From Anaerococcus tetradius ATCC 35098 (GTDB lineage: Bacteria; Bacillota; Clostridia; Tissierellales; Peptoniphilaceae), in assembly GCF_000159095.1 (NCBI RefSeq), contig NZ_GG666295.1:60210-124209 (forward strand): DNA of 64,000 nt, in the 5' to 3' direction. The number at the start of each line of letters is the position of its first letter. Positions within the stretch are counted from its first letter, which is position 1. The notes under the pieces are model-generated. The model was not told where the DNA came from, searched no databases, and saw nothing but the letters and a program-made list of their open reading frames with translations. A program made the position numbers and the translations under genes. Below are positions 53,891 to 63,300 of this stretch, piece by piece.

Positions 53891-54244
53891 ATGACTATTA
53901 AGTATGTTAATCATTTAGGAAAAGTAACTATTGATGATTCGATTATTACAAATATAAGTGTAGCCAGTGTTATGCAATCTTATGGAGTAGTAGGACTTGC
54001 CAGTGCTTCTGCCAAGGATGGTATATACAAACTACTAGGAGTTAATAACATGCAAAGGGGAGTTCATATAAAAAGGCTTGATAATGGAAACATAGAAATT
54101 AATATTTCTTTATTCCTAAAGTATGGTGTAAGGATTCCGGTTGTTTGTCAAAATATAATTGAAAATGTGAAATATAATGTAGAAAAATCTCTTAATGTTA
54201 GAGTTGCTGAAGTCAACATTTTTGTACAAGGGATAATTAAGTAG
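53891..54244 (+). CDS. Asp23/Gls24 family protein (YloU-like)
   Basis: A small conserved protein of the Asp23 family, 117 aa, here directly ahead of the FakA-like gene, the arrangement also seen with YloU/YloV in Bacillus. The repeated pattern ISVASVMQSYGVVGLA and ALVEINISLFLKYGVRIPVV is the family fold; NINIF-type strands end the domain. Asp23-family proteins have been linked to cell envelope stress, but function here is unknown. GGAGG precedes the ATG. It is likely co-transcribed with the next gene, nine bases downstream. Confidence 0.85.
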   Translation: MTIKYVNHLGKVTIDDSIITNISVASVMQSYGVVGLASASAKDGIYKLLGVNNMQRGVHIKRLDNGNIEINISLFLKYGVRIPVVCQNIIENVKYNVEKSLNVRVAEVNIFVQGIIK

Positions 54245-54252
54245 GAGTGTAA

Positions 54253-55821
54253 ATGAAAATTATAGATGCTAATAAACTTCAACAAATGATTATTGGAGCT
54301 TATGAATATTTAGATGAGAACAAGGATCATGTTAATGAACTAAATGTTTTTCCTGTTCCTGATGGTGATACTGGAACTAACATGAACATGACAATTAAAT
54401 CTGGACTTGATAAGGTAAATAAATCTAATTTATCTTCTGTTGAAGAAGTTTCCAAGGCCTTGAGTCAAGGTACCCTTATGGGAGCAAGGGGCAACTCAGG
54501 TGTTATTCTTTCTCAATTGGTTCGTGGTATGTCCAAAACTTTAAAGGGCAAGGATGTCATAAATGCAGAAGACATCAGGGATATATTTGAAAATGCTAAA
54601 AAAACCGCCTACAAGGCTGTTATGCAACCTACTGAGGGAACAATACTTACAGTTGCAAGAATGATGGCTGAGAAGGCGGCAGAAGCCTATAAAGAAGATA
54701 TAGAACTAGATGACTATCTAATGGAAATAATTGCAGCAGGTCAAAAAGCCTTGGATAGTACGCCAAAGCTATTGCCTGTTTTAAAGGAGGCTGGAGTAGT
54801 TGACTCAGGTGGTCAAGGATTAATTTTCCTATTAAGGGGTGCCCTAAATGCCTTAAATGGAAATATAGATAGGGATATTAATCTGTCAGCAGAAGAGGAT
54901 GATGATGACTTTACTTATAAGTTAGTTTTCGAACTAGCCTCAAATGAAGAAAAATTAAGCCAACTAGATGAAAATCTTAGAAGAATTACAAAAGATTATG
55001 ATTCGACATTAACAAGTGAAAGTTTGAAAGCTTCATTAAAAACAGATAGTCCACAAAATATTATTCAAATGATTCTTTTGGAAGGTGTAATCTTAAAGAT
55101 TAATCTTGAAAATTTGAAAGCAAATATTGAGATTAAGGAGGAAGTTGATACAAAGCCAAAGAAAAAATATGGATTTATTGCTGTATCTAGGGGTGAAGGC
55201 TACAATGCTATAATGGAAAGCCTAAATATAGATAAGATTATTGCAGGCGGACAAACTATGAACCCATCTACTGAGGATATCTTTAAGGCTATTGAAGAAA
55301 TAAATGCAGAAAATATTATTATTTTCCCAAATAATAAAAACATAATAATGTCAGCTAAACAAGCGGCAGAAGTAACAGAAAAAAATGCCTATGTTGTTGA
55401 TACTAGATCAATACCAGAAACATTCACTGCTTTATTAGAATTTGATGAAAGTTTATCAGCAGAAGAAAATGTTGAAAATATGAATGAGATTATCGAAGAT
55501 ATTCATATAGCCGAAGTTTCAATTTCAATAAGAGATACTAGTGTTAATGATATAAAGATTAGAAAAGATGACTATATAGGAATACTTGATGGTAAGATAG
55601 TTGCAACAGACTCTTCAATGGATAAGACTTTAGAGCTAACTATTGATAAAATCATAGAAGAAGGCGAGGTTTCTCTTGTTACTGTATATTATGGTGAGGA
55701 TGTAGATAAGAGAAAAGCCAAAGAATTTGTCAAGAAGCTTTCTAAGAAATACAAAGATGTAGATTGTGAATTAGTATATGGTGGTCAACCAGTTTATTAT
55801 TACACTGTAACATTAGAATAA
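54253..55821 (+). CDS. fakA: DAK2-domain fatty-acid kinase (FakA/YloV-like)
   Basis: The kinase subunit that, with a DegV/FakB protein carrying a fatty acid, makes acyl-phosphate. The N-terminal DhaL-like domain has NVFPVPDGDTGTNMNMT and GARGNSGVILSQLVRG near residue 90, and VDSGGQG follows; the C-terminal half has two DegV-like domains of unknown function. 522 aa is near the YloV norm. No separate dha-type substrate subunit is nearby, so it is not part of the dihydroxyacetone system at 2-3.7 kb. The stop overlaps the recG start by one base. Confidence 0.92.
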   Translation: MKIIDANKLQQMIIGAYEYLDENKDHVNELNVFPVPDGDTGTNMNMTIKSGLDKVNKSNLSSVEEVSKALSQGTLMGARGNSGVILSQLVRGMSKTLKGKDVINAEDIRDIFENAKKTAYKAVMQPTEGTILTVARMMAEKAAEAYKEDIELDDYLMEIIAAGQKALDSTPKLLPVLKEAGVVDSGGQGLIFLLRGALNALNGNIDRDINLSAEEDDDDFTYKLVFELASNEEKLSQLDENLRRITKDYDSTLTSESLKASLKTDSPQNIIQMILLEGVILKINLENLKANIEIKEEVDTKPKKKYGFIAVSRGEGYNAIMESLNIDKIIAGGQTMNPSTEDIFKAIEEINAENIIIFPNNKNIIMSAKQAAEVTEKNAYVVDTRSIPETFTALLEFDESLSAEENVENMNEIIEDIHIAEVSISIRDTSVNDIKIRKDDYIGILDGKIVATDSSMDKTLELTIDKIIEEGEVSLVTVYYGEDVDKRKAKEFVKKLSKKYKDVDCELVYGGQPVYYYTVTLE

Positions 55822-57812
55822 TGGATCTAACAAGTCTAAAGGGGATTGGTCCTAAAAAAGCTAGTGACCTAAAAAGACTCGGTATTCTAGGTGTATCGGA
55901 TTTATATTCCTATTATCCCAAAGAATATGAAGATAGGACAAGGCTTAGGAGTATAATTGATATAAAAGATTCTAATAAGCACTACTTTTGCTGGCAGATT
56001 GTCAGTAAGCTCTATTTTAAGAATCTTTCAAAGATGACTATTTCATACCTATATGCAAGGGAACTTACAAACCCTTCCTATAAAATACGTCTGATATGGT
56101 TTAATGACAGATTTAGTCCTAGGAAACTTTTTGAGGGAAAAGAATATAAATTTTTCTGCCAAATAACTGAAAAAAAGGGGATTTATGAAGCTGTCAATCC
56201 TATTTTTTGTGACTTAGATGAAGATGAAATCGGATCTATAATTCCTTTGTATTCTTTGACTAAAGGCCTTAGTCATAAGCAAATTAGCACCTATGTTGAA
56301 GAAGCATTGAAATATTATGATAGTAAGGAAGATATCATTGACTATAGCTTACTTGATAAATTTAAGCTAAATAAAAGAATTGATAATTTAAGGGAAATTC
56401 ATAGACCAAGTTCTATAGAAAATCTCAGAAAGGCTAAGAGTCAGATTAAGATTATAGATTTACTAAAGGATTTATATTTTTTAGATTATTTAAAAGAAAA
56501 AACTAGGCATAAACAAAGTATAAATCTATATTACAATCTGAGTGAAATCTTAAAAGAGATTCCATTCACCCTAACACGAAGTCAAGAAAAATCACTGATA
56601 GAAATTCTGGAAGATGTAGCTTCTCCAAATTCAGCTAACAGACTCTTGGTAGGGGATGTTGGTAGTGGGAAAACTATAGTAGCGATAATCACTATGATAG
56701 TTTTTGCCCTTAACTCTTATCAGTCAGCAATGATGGTACCTACTGAGCTTTTAGCTATTCAACAATTTGAAAAGAACAAATATTTATTTGACAAGTTTAA
56801 GATAAAGGCTGCTCTTCTAACTTCTAGTACAAAGAATAAGCAAAAGCTTAAAGAAGATATAAGAGATGGCAAGATTGATTTACTCATAGGAACTCACGCC
56901 CTTATCCAGGAGGATGTTGTTTTTAAAAATCTTAGATTCGTTGTAAATGATGAACAACATAGGTTTGGTGTAAGCCAAAGACAAATGCTGGCCCTCAAGG
57001 GACACGAAGTAAATTATTTAACAATGACAGCGACTCCTATACCAAGAACTATGTCCCTAAAGATTTCCCAGATAATTGACTTATCTATAATTAATGAGCT
57101 TCCTAAGGGACGAATTCCAATTACAACAAAAATTATAGGAAGTGAAAAAATAAGTTTGTTATATAATTTTATTGAGGAGAATATTAGAGCTTCTAGGCAA
57201 GTCTATGTTGTTACTAATAATATAGATGCAGATGATAAAAACTCCCTAGAAAACCTTTATAAACTTTATAAGAAAAAATTTCCTTCCTACAGGATAGCTA
57301 TTCTGCATGGAAAGCTTACGGCTAATGATAAGGAAGATATTTTAAAGGAATTTAGCGAGGGAAGTATAGATATTTTACTTGCGACAACTGTAATCGAGGT
57401 TGGTATAGATGTTGCCAATGCTAATACAATGATAATTTATAATGCCGATAATTTCGGCTTATCAACCCTCCATCAGCTTAGGGGAAGAGTTGGAAGGGGT
57501 GAATATAAGTCTTATTGTTTTTTAGTAAGTGATAAGCCTAGTCCAACTAGTAAGTTAAATATCTTAGTAAAAAGTAATGATGGTTTTGAGATTGCCAAGA
57601 AAGATTTTGAACTTAGGGGTGGAGGAAAGATTTTATCTTTAATCCAGCACGGTAAGAATCTTTCTAAGATAGAATATCTAAATATGACAGCAGAAGAAAT
57701 AGACAAAAGCTTTGAAATATATAAAAAGACTAAAGACTCTAATTATCAGGGTGTTAATCTTTCCTTTATTGATGAGTTTTTTTGTAATGATAAGAGGATA
57801 ATATTAAATTAA
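55821..57812 (+). CDS. recG: ATP-dependent DNA helicase RecG
   Basis: Reverses stalled replication forks and processes Holliday junctions. The 663-aa product has an N-terminal wedge OB-fold (GIGPKKASDLKRLGI first), Walker A GDVGSGKT, motif II NDEQHRFG, TMTATPIPRT, GIDVANANTM and HQLRGRVGRGEYKSYC. It is slightly shorter than the 680-aa Bacillus protein. It overlaps fakA by one base and rsmD by one base, in the common recG-rsmD-coaD run. Confidence 0.95.
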   Translation: MDLTSLKGIGPKKASDLKRLGILGVSDLYSYYPKEYEDRTRLRSIIDIKDSNKHYFCWQIVSKLYFKNLSKMTISYLYARELTNPSYKIRLIWFNDRFSPRKLFEGKEYKFFCQITEKKGIYEAVNPIFCDLDEDEIGSIIPLYSLTKGLSHKQISTYVEEALKYYDSKEDIIDYSLLDKFKLNKRIDNLREIHRPSSIENLRKAKSQIKIIDLLKDLYFLDYLKEKTRHKQSINLYYNLSEILKEIPFTLTRSQEKSLIEILEDVASPNSANRLLVGDVGSGKTIVAIITMIVFALNSYQSAMMVPTELLAIQQFEKNKYLFDKFKIKAALLTSSTKNKQKLKEDIRDGKIDLLIGTHALIQEDVVFKNLRFVVNDEQHRFGVSQRQMLALKGHEVNYLTMTATPIPRTMSLKISQIIDLSIINELPKGRIPITTKIIGSEKISLLYNFIEENIRASRQVYVVTNNIDADDKNSLENLYKLYKKKFPSYRIAILHGKLTANDKEDILKEFSEGSIDILLATTVIEVGIDVANANTMIIYNADNFGLSTLHQLRGRVGRGEYKSYCFLVSDKPSPTSKLNILVKSNDGFEIAKKDFELRGGGKILSLIQHGKNLSKIEYLNMTAEEIDKSFEIYKKTKDSNYQGVNLSFIDEFFCNDKRIILN

Positions 57813-58375
57813 TGAGAGTTGTAGCAGGAAAATATAAAGGTTTCAATTTATTATCGCCAAAAGTTAATTCATCTAGACCAACAGATAATAAGGTAAAGGA
57901 GGCAATCTTTGATATGCTTTTTCCCTATAAACCTGATTTTGTGGCTTTAGACCTATTTTCTGGTACTGGACAGATGGGTATAGAATTTTTGTCTAGGGGT
58001 GCTAGAGAAGTTTACTTTAATGAAAAAAACTCATCTACCCACTCTATATTAAAAGAAAATCTTTCTAAAATTAAGGTTGACTCGGCTAAAATTACAAAGC
58101 TTGATTTTAGGAAAGCTCTAAAATATTATAAGGAAGAAAAGCTAAAGTTTGATTATATTTTCTTGGATCCGCCTTATGATGGGGATATGCTAAAGCAAGC
58201 TATTGAGCTAATAATAGAATGTGAATTATTAAATGATGAAGGTATAATAATAACAGAATCCGATAGGGAATTAGATTTTTCTGGAAGAGGAGGCCTAAAC
58301 ATCCTAAAAGAAAAATCTTATGGAAGGAAACTAATAAAAATATATACGAGAAATGAAAGTGATTTATCCAGGTAG
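57812..58375 (+). CDS. rsmD: 16S rRNA (guanine966-N2)-methyltransferase
   Basis: Methylates G966 of 16S rRNA during ribosome assembly. The 187-aa protein starts MRVVAGKYKG, then has RPTDNKVKEAIF, AdoMet motif I LDLFSGTGQMGIEFLSRGA, and the catalytic DPPYDGD. The start overlaps recG and the stop overlaps the coaD start by 23 bases, so all three are coupled. Confidence 0.95.
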   Translation: MRVVAGKYKGFNLLSPKVNSSRPTDNKVKEAIFDMLFPYKPDFVALDLFSGTGQMGIEFLSRGAREVYFNEKNSSTHSILKENLSKIKVDSAKITKLDFRKALKYYKEEKLKFDYIFLDPPYDGDMLKQAIELIIECELLNDEGIIITESDRELDFSGRGGLNILKEKSYGRKLIKIYTRNESDLSR

Positions 58376-58835
58376 CTTCGACCCACTAACTCTTGGTCAT
58401 ATTGATATAATCAAGAGACTTTCTAAAATGTTTGATGAAGTTGTCGTTGCTGTATTAATTAATGAAAACAAAAACTCTGTATTTTCTCTTGAAGAAAGAG
58501 AAAATATTATTAGAGAAGAAATGATAGAAGAGGGCATTGAAAATATAAGCATAGCTTCTTTTGATGGTCTGCTGGTGAATTTTGCAAAGAAAACGGGTAT
58601 AAAGACCGTTGCTAGAGGATTGAGGGAAATTACAGACTATGAGTATGAGAAAAACATCGCTATGTTTAACTCTAAACTAATGGAAGGACTTGAGACAATA
58701 TTTCTACTCAGTGATCCAAACTATTCTTACATAAGTTCTAGTGGAGTTAGAGAAGTCGCTAGCTTTAAAGGCGATGTGTCATCTTTTGTTAGTAAAGATG
58801 TAGAGTTGAAAATTAAAGAGAAGTTTGAGTATTAG
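58353..58835 (+). CDS. coaD: Phosphopantetheine adenylyltransferase
   Basis: Transfers AMP from ATP to 4'-phosphopantetheine, the penultimate step of CoA synthesis. The 160-aa protein has PGSFDPLTLGHIDII (nucleotide-binding His/Gly), RGLREITDYEYE and NYSYISSSGVREVA. It begins inside the end of rsmD, a frequent gene order in Firmicutes. Confidence 0.96.
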   Translation: MKVIYPGSFDPLTLGHIDIIKRLSKMFDEVVVAVLINENKNSVFSLEERENIIREEMIEEGIENISIASFDGLLVNFAKKTGIKTVARGLREITDYEYEKNIAMFNSKLMEGLETIFLLSDPNYSYISSSGVREVASFKGDVSSFVSKDVELKIKEKFEY

Positions 58836-58844
58836 GGGGATATT

Positions 58845-59333
58845 ATGGCACAAAATAAGTTGATAAATTTGATTAATGAGATGGAAGATGTGATGGATGA
58901 ATCATCATCTGTTCCTTTTTCAAGAAAAGTATCTGTTGATCCAGATGAAATATATGAATTATTGACAGAAATGAAAGATGCTTTGCCAGAAGAAATTAAG
59001 CAAGCTCAATGGGTTAATGATGAAAAAGAAAGAATCATCGGTGAAGCAAAGAATGAAGCTGAGAATAGACTAAGTGAAGCCGAAAACGAAATTAATAATA
59101 TCAAAGAACAAGCAAGAAATAAATTTAAACAATTAGTATCTGAGCATGAAATTACAAGACAAGCTAGGAATGAAGCTGATAGAATTATCTCTGAAGCTAA
59201 TGCTGAGGCTGAAAAAATTAGACAACAATCATATGCTTATGTAGATAGATTGTTCCAAGGATCTGTAGAAAACTTTAGCCAACTTGCTCAACAACTTGAA
59301 AAAAATAGAATTAAAATTCTAGAAAGTAAGTAA
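58845..59333 (+). CDS. Coiled-coil protein, ATPase-like/DivIVA-like
   Basis: A 162-aa, highly charged protein. Residues about 55-145 form a continuous predicted coiled coil, rich in Ala/Glu/Arg with repeating ISEANAEAEKIRQQ-type motifs; the N-terminal part SVDPDEIYELLTEMKDALPEE precedes it. Similar proteins next to coaD in related Firmicutes are often labelled ATPase or V-type ATPase subunit H-like, but no nucleotide-binding motif is present. A scaffolding role in cell division is plausible but unproven. GGGGG before the ATG may be its ribosome site. Confidence 0.7.
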   Translation: MAQNKLINLINEMEDVMDESSSVPFSRKVSVDPDEIYELLTEMKDALPEEIKQAQWVNDEKERIIGEAKNEAENRLSEAENEINNIKEQARNKFKQLVSEHEITRQARNEADRIISEANAEAEKIRQQSYAYVDRLFQGSVENFSQLAQQLEKNRIKILESK

Positions 59334-59336
59334 GAT

Positions 59337-59370
59337 AAAACCTATGAAGTTTGAGGCTTCATAGGTTTTT
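59337..59370. terminator. Bidirectional terminator between coiled-coil and tmcAL genes
   Basis: AAAACCTATGAAG pairs perfectly with CTTCATAGGTTTT across seven bases, with A and T runs on both sides. Confidence 0.9.
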
Positions 59371-60534
59371 CTGTATTTTTATTGGATTTTTATAATCTAA
59401 GAATAGGTCTCTCTTAGACAAAAGCGAATATAAATTACTAGACTTTATCATACTCTCATATATTATTAACTCAGAGCTATCAAGCTTTTTGGTATCCGAC
59501 TTTCTCATGACCACTTTTATTTTTTCATTAATTTCTCTAAAATATTGCCTAGCCTCATTATTAAAGGCTAAGACTTTTATAAAATTATAGTTAAGCTCGT
59601 TAAGGTCTTTTTTATTGTCTAAAATATAATTAAGCATGAGTCTTTTCATACGTGACTTACTATGTCTTTGGGATTTGCAAGCATTTATGAAAGTATCATA
59701 AGTAAGATTAGAACTTAGTAATTTTCTAAAAAAATTATCCATACCCTCTTCATAGCAGAGTATCTCCTCCATTGAATCATTCTTGATTAATAATTTATAC
59801 TTAAAAATATCAAGGAGTAAGTCATAATCAGCCTTCTTGTGGTTACTAAAAAAATAATTTAAAGACTCATTAGATTCTTTAGGCATTAAATTTCTAATAT
59901 CCCTATTAAGATTCATTCTTATTGCGGTAGATGAAGCAAAATTTTTGTCTTCAACTAAAAGATCACTATTATTAGCCCCCATCCTTCTAATAGGAATGGC
60001 CTTGATTTTAGAGCTTAATTTAGAAATGGATCTCATATACTCAAGGGCGAGGATGTTATTTGAACTAATAAAATAATCGGAAGATAAAAATTCTTTTAGT
60101 GCCAGATATCTTGCTTCAGTAAAAGAATAATTTTCATTAATAAATTTTCTAGTTAACTTCTCTATTTTTGAGTCATTAGAAATAATTTTACTAACGTAAG
60201 TTAAAAAAACATCTGGATCCATGTTTTCAATGCCAAAAGCTATATAAGTAATTCCTATTTTATCTAGAAGCTCACAAGACTTGTAAGCAAAAAACTCAGC
60301 CGATTGGAGGCTGATGAAGTTTGGCATCTCAATAACTAAATCAAAACCACAAGCTAAAGAAACATTAGCTCTAGCGAATTTATCAATAATGGCAGCTTCG
60401 CCTCTTTGAACAAAATCACCACTCATTAGACTAACAGCAAGGTCAGGTTTGATTATCCTTCTTGCTTGTTCAATTAGATATTTGTGACCATTGTGAAATG
60501 GATTAAATTCTGAAATTATTGCAAGTTTTTTCAT
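59359..60534 (-). CDS. tmcAL: tRNA(Met) cytidine acetate ligase
   Basis: Acetylates the wobble C34 of elongator tRNA-Met using acetate and ATP. The 391-aa form starts at the ATG at 60534 (MKKLAIISEFNPFHNGHKYL), preceded by GGTGAT; an in-frame ATG at 60558 has no site and would add eight residues. The nucleotidyltransferase HNGH motif is at the start and VSLMSGDFVQRGEAAIIDKFAR follows, both diagnostic. It is a single gene on the minus strand, facing the coiled-coil gene, with the efp promoter behind it. Confidence 0.92.
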   Translation of the reverse strand: MKKLAIISEFNPFHNGHKYLIEQARRIIKPDLAVSLMSGDFVQRGEAAIIDKFARANVSLACGFDLVIEMPNFISLQSAEFFAYKSCELLDKIGITYIAFGIENMDPDVFLTYVSKIISNDSKIEKLTRKFINENYSFTEARYLALKEFLSSDYFISSNNILALEYMRSISKLSSKIKAIPIRRMGANNSDLLVEDKNFASSTAIRMNLNRDIRNLMPKESNESLNYFFSNHKKADYDLLLDIFKYKLLIKNDSMEEILCYEEGMDNFFRKLLSSNLTYDTFINACKSQRHSKSRMKRLMLNYILDNKKDLNELNYNFIKVLAFNNEARQYFREINEKIKVVMRKSDTKKLDSSELIIYESMIKSSNLYSLLSKRDLFLDYKNPIKIQKNL

Positions 60535-60661
60535 ATTATCACCATCTTTATTATACATTATTTATTTAATATTATAAATATAGGCTATTATTATTTGGAT
60601 TAATTTAATTATTTTGAAAAAATATGGTATAATAATTAGAGAAACATGCGTAGGAGGATAT

Positions 60662-61219
60662 ATGATTTCAGCAAATGATTTAAGAAAAGGCGTAACTTTT
60701 GTATATAATAATGAGGTTTATCAAATAATTGATTTCCAACACGTTAAACCTGGAAAGGGAGCAGCTTTTGTTCGTGCTAAAATAAGATCTGTAATGAACG
60801 GTGGAGCAAAGGATGTTACTTTTAACCCAAATGAAAAATTTGAGCAAGCAGTAATAACAACAAAAGAAATGTCATATTTATACAATGATGGCGAGCTTTA
60901 TTACTTTATGGATCCAGAAACATTTGAACAAATAGGTATTGAATATGAATCAGTAAAAGATGCAATCATCTATGTTAAGGAAAATGAACCAGTTCAAATT
61001 AAGTTCTATGATGGTAAGCCATTCCAAATTGAAGCACCAAACTTTGTAGAATTGAAAGTAGTAACAACAGAGCCAGCAGTAAAGGGTGATACAGCAACTA
61101 ACGTTACAAAACCAGCCACAGTAGAAACAGGTGCAGTAATTCAAGTTCCAGTATTTGTAAATGAGGGTGATGTTATTAAGATAGATACAAGAACTGGGGA
61201 TTATCTATCAAGAGTATAA
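60662..61219 (+). CDS. efp: Translation elongation factor P
   Basis: Helps ribosomes through polyproline stretches. The 185-aa protein starts at ATG 60662 ([13 protein letters not shown]) with TAGGAGG upstream; a longer reading from 60614 lacks a ribosome site. The three-domain KOW/OB fold includes the modification-site loop [13 protein letters not shown], with the lysine that is modified in some lineages, and the C-terminal [17 protein letters not shown]. No modification enzyme (EpmA, EarP) gene is visible nearby. It opens the efp-asp23-nusB-xseAB-ispA run. Confidence 0.96.
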   Translation: MISANDLRKGVTFVYNNEVYQIIDFQHVKPGKGAAFVRAKIRSVMNGGAKDVTFNPNEKFEQAVITTKEMSYLYNDGELYYFMDPETFEQIGIEYESVKDAIIYVKENEPVQIKFYDGKPFQIEAPNFVELKVVTTEPAVKGDTATNVTKPATVETGAVIQVPVFVNEGDVIKIDTRTGDYLSRV

Positions 61220-61229
61220 GGAGAAGATT

Positions 61230-61556
61230 ATGTCAGCAAATTTCGTAAACGGGTCAGTAAAGATTGCAGATGAAATTCTTGATCAAATAGCAGTTGCTGC
61301 TGCAAGCGATGTTTACGGTGTCTTTTGTGAAGATGATCAAGATAAAACTTTTAGTTTCTATAATAGGAATCCTAAAAGTAGAGTTCAAAAACTAGGCGAT
61401 TATCTACATTTTTATCTAGATGTCAACTTTGATAGAAATATCAATGTTAGAAATGCTGTAAAAGATATACAAAAGAATGTTAAAAGTGTAGTTGAAAATA
61501 TGACAGGCATAGCTGTAACTAGAGTTGATGTCAATGTTAACAATCTTGAAATATAA
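61230..61556 (+). CDS. Asp23/Gls24 family protein (YqhY-like)
   Basis: A 108-aa Asp23-family protein with GSVKIADEILDQIAVAAASDVYGV and the C-terminal VRNAVKDIQKNVKSVVENM ... VTRVDVNVNNLEI. In Bacillus and relatives, YqhY occupies the same place between efp and nusB and is linked to acetyl-CoA carboxylase control and fatty-acid metabolism; no acc genes are seen in this window. The protein overlaps nusB by one base. Compared with the copy at 53.9 kb it is a distinct, diverged member. Confidence 0.85.
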   Translation: MSANFVNGSVKIADEILDQIAVAAASDVYGVFCEDDQDKTFSFYNRNPKSRVQKLGDYLHFYLDVNFDRNINVRNAVKDIQKNVKSVVENMTGIAVTRVDVNVNNLEI

Positions 61557-61957
61557 TGAATAGAGTTGAGCAAAGAGAGTGGGTATTTAAATTAATCTAT
61601 CAAGACATGATTAGTAAAATAGAGGATGTAGATAAAATCCTAGCTGAACTTAATTTGGCAGATGAAGATTTTATTAAGGCTTCGATTTCATCTTATCTAG
61701 ACAAACTCACACTAATAGAAGAAAAAGTTGATTCTAATCTAGATAGTAAACATAAGAGAATTGCTAAGGTGCTTAGGTCTATTCTTTATCTAAGTATAAA
61801 TGAAATTTACTTTATGGATATTCCAGTTTCAGTTTCAATTAACGAGGCTGTGAATTTAGCTAAAAAATATTCTGATGAAGAGGATTATAAACTTGTTAAT
61901 TCAATCTTAGGATCAATTGTAAGAAAAGATGGCAATGAGAAAAGCACTAAGTGTTAA
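61556..61957 (+). CDS. nusB: Transcription antitermination factor NusB
   Basis: Binds boxA RNA with NusE (S10) to promote rRNA antitermination. The 133-aa protein is all-helical, beginning MNRVEQREWVFKLIYQ and with ILRSILYLSINEIYFMDIPVSVSINEAVNLAKKY ... NSILGSIVRK, the family's C-terminal signature. The start overlaps the preceding stop by one base; the stop overlaps xseA by 29 bases. Confidence 0.94.
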   Translation: MNRVEQREWVFKLIYQDMISKIEDVDKILAELNLADEDFIKASISSYLDKLTLIEEKVDSNLDSKHKRIAKVLRSILYLSINEIYFMDIPVSVSINEAVNLAKKYSDEEDYKLVNSILGSIVRKDGNEKSTKC

Positions 61958-63119
61958 GCAGTTTAATGAGTATTTTAAATCAAATATAAAACACGATCCT
62001 ATATTTCAAAATCTTTATATAAATGGGCAATTGGCGAACATTAGGATCAATAATTCCCATTTATATTTTTCTCTAAAAGAAGATACAGATATCATAGATT
62101 GTGTAATTTATTATTATGAAGATAAGGCTGTTGACTTTGATTTTGAAGTTGGCAAAGATATCTTAGTTAGGGGTAATGTATTATATAATAACTATTCATC
62201 TAGAATTGTGATTGTTGCAAACGAAGTAGTAGAAAAAGGCATTTCTGATAATTATTTACAATTCATAAAGATGAAAGAAGAGTTTAGAAAAAAAGGCTAT
62301 TTTGACATCTCTAATAAAAAGGAGATAAGCCAATACCCTAATAAAATCGGCTTAATAACTTCTCAAGAAGGTGCAGCAATTGTTGATTTCTTATCAGTTA
62401 TTAATCAGAAGCCCAATGATATTCATATTTATCTTTATCCTGTAAAAGTTCAAGGGACTGATTCTTCCTTAATGATTAGCAAGGCGGTTAGAAGTCTTGA
62501 TAAGAAAGGCTTAGATTTAATTGTAATCACCAGAGGTGGTGGATCCAATGAAGATTTGAATAGTTTTAATGATAGGGCTGTTATTGAAGCTGTATTTGAT
62601 GCTAAGACACCTATAATATCGGCTATTGGTCATAAAATAGATCAAACTTTGCTTGATTTAGTGGCGGATTTATCCCTACAAACGCCGACAGAAGCAGGTT
62701 CCTACCTTGTAAAATCTTATTCAAATTTAGAAAGGGATATGAAAAATATCCTAGATCAAATAAAAGGAATTCTTAATGATAGAATTAAAAGCTATGAGTT
62801 TGACTTAGTTAAGTTAAAACTAGAGCTTGATAAGTATAATCCGTCTTTTACTTTGAAAGAAAAGATGAGAGAGCTTTTATACCTTAAAAAGGACCTGGAC
62901 TTAAAAATACAAGCTAATATCACGTATAATGAGCAAAAAATCAAACTCTTATACAAAGACTTAAAGAGATTTGAAGATATTATAGAGATAAGCAAAAAGA
63001 ATATTCACATAAAGGACATTAAGCAAGAAATAATTTTTTCAGCTCATCAACTAAAAGTTAAGGATAAGGCTTATATAGAGTTTAGTGATGGAATTGTAAA
63101 GGTGGAAGTAATTGATTGA
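61929..63119 (+). CDS. xseA: Exodeoxyribonuclease VII large subunit
   Basis: The catalytic subunit of exonuclease VII, which degrades single-stranded DNA from both ends. The 396-aa product has an N-terminal OB-fold (SVKQFNEYFKSNIKHDPIFQNLYINGQLANI), the catalytic region with IGLITSQEGAAIVDFL, VITRGGGSNEDLNSFND and AIGHKIDQTLLDLVAD, then a long coiled coil for XseB binding. Two in-frame ATGs (61929 and 61935) lie inside nusB; neither has a clear ribosome site, so translational coupling is probable. Confidence 0.95.
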   Translation: MAMRKALSVKQFNEYFKSNIKHDPIFQNLYINGQLANIRINNSHLYFSLKEDTDIIDCVIYYYEDKAVDFDFEVGKDILVRGNVLYNNYSSRIVIVANEVVEKGISDNYLQFIKMKEEFRKKGYFDISNKKEISQYPNKIGLITSQEGAAIVDFLSVINQKPNDIHIYLYPVKVQGTDSSLMISKAVRSLDKKGLDLIVITRGGGSNEDLNSFNDRAVIEAVFDAKTPIISAIGHKIDQTLLDLVADLSLQTPTEAGSYLVKSYSNLERDMKNILDQIKGILNDRIKSYEFDLVKLKLELDKYNPSFTLKEKMRELLYLKKDLDLKIQANITYNEQKIKLLYKDLKRFEDIIEISKKNIHIKDIKQEIIFSAHQLKVKDKAYIEFSDGIVKVEVID

Positions 63120-63300
63120 TAAGACCCTAGAAGAAAATATGAAAAAAATGCAAGATCTTCTAAAGCAATTGGAAGAAAATAAGGATAACTTGGATAAAAG
63201 TATAGAGATTTATGAAAAAGCAACTTGCATTTACAAAGATTTAGAAAACAAATTAAAGGATTATAAGGCAAAGGTGGAAGTTATATCTAAATATGAATGA
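63112..63300 (+). CDS. xseB: Exodeoxyribonuclease VII small subunit
   Basis: The 62-aa partner of XseA. It has the family's single helical hairpin: LEENMKKMQDLLKQLEENKDNLDKSIEIYEKATCIYKDLENKL. It overlaps xseA by eight bases and ispA by eight bases (ATGAATGA), so translation is coupled. Confidence 0.93.
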   Translation: MIDKTLEENMKKMQDLLKQLEENKDNLDKSIEIYEKATCIYKDLENKLKDYKAKVEVISKYE

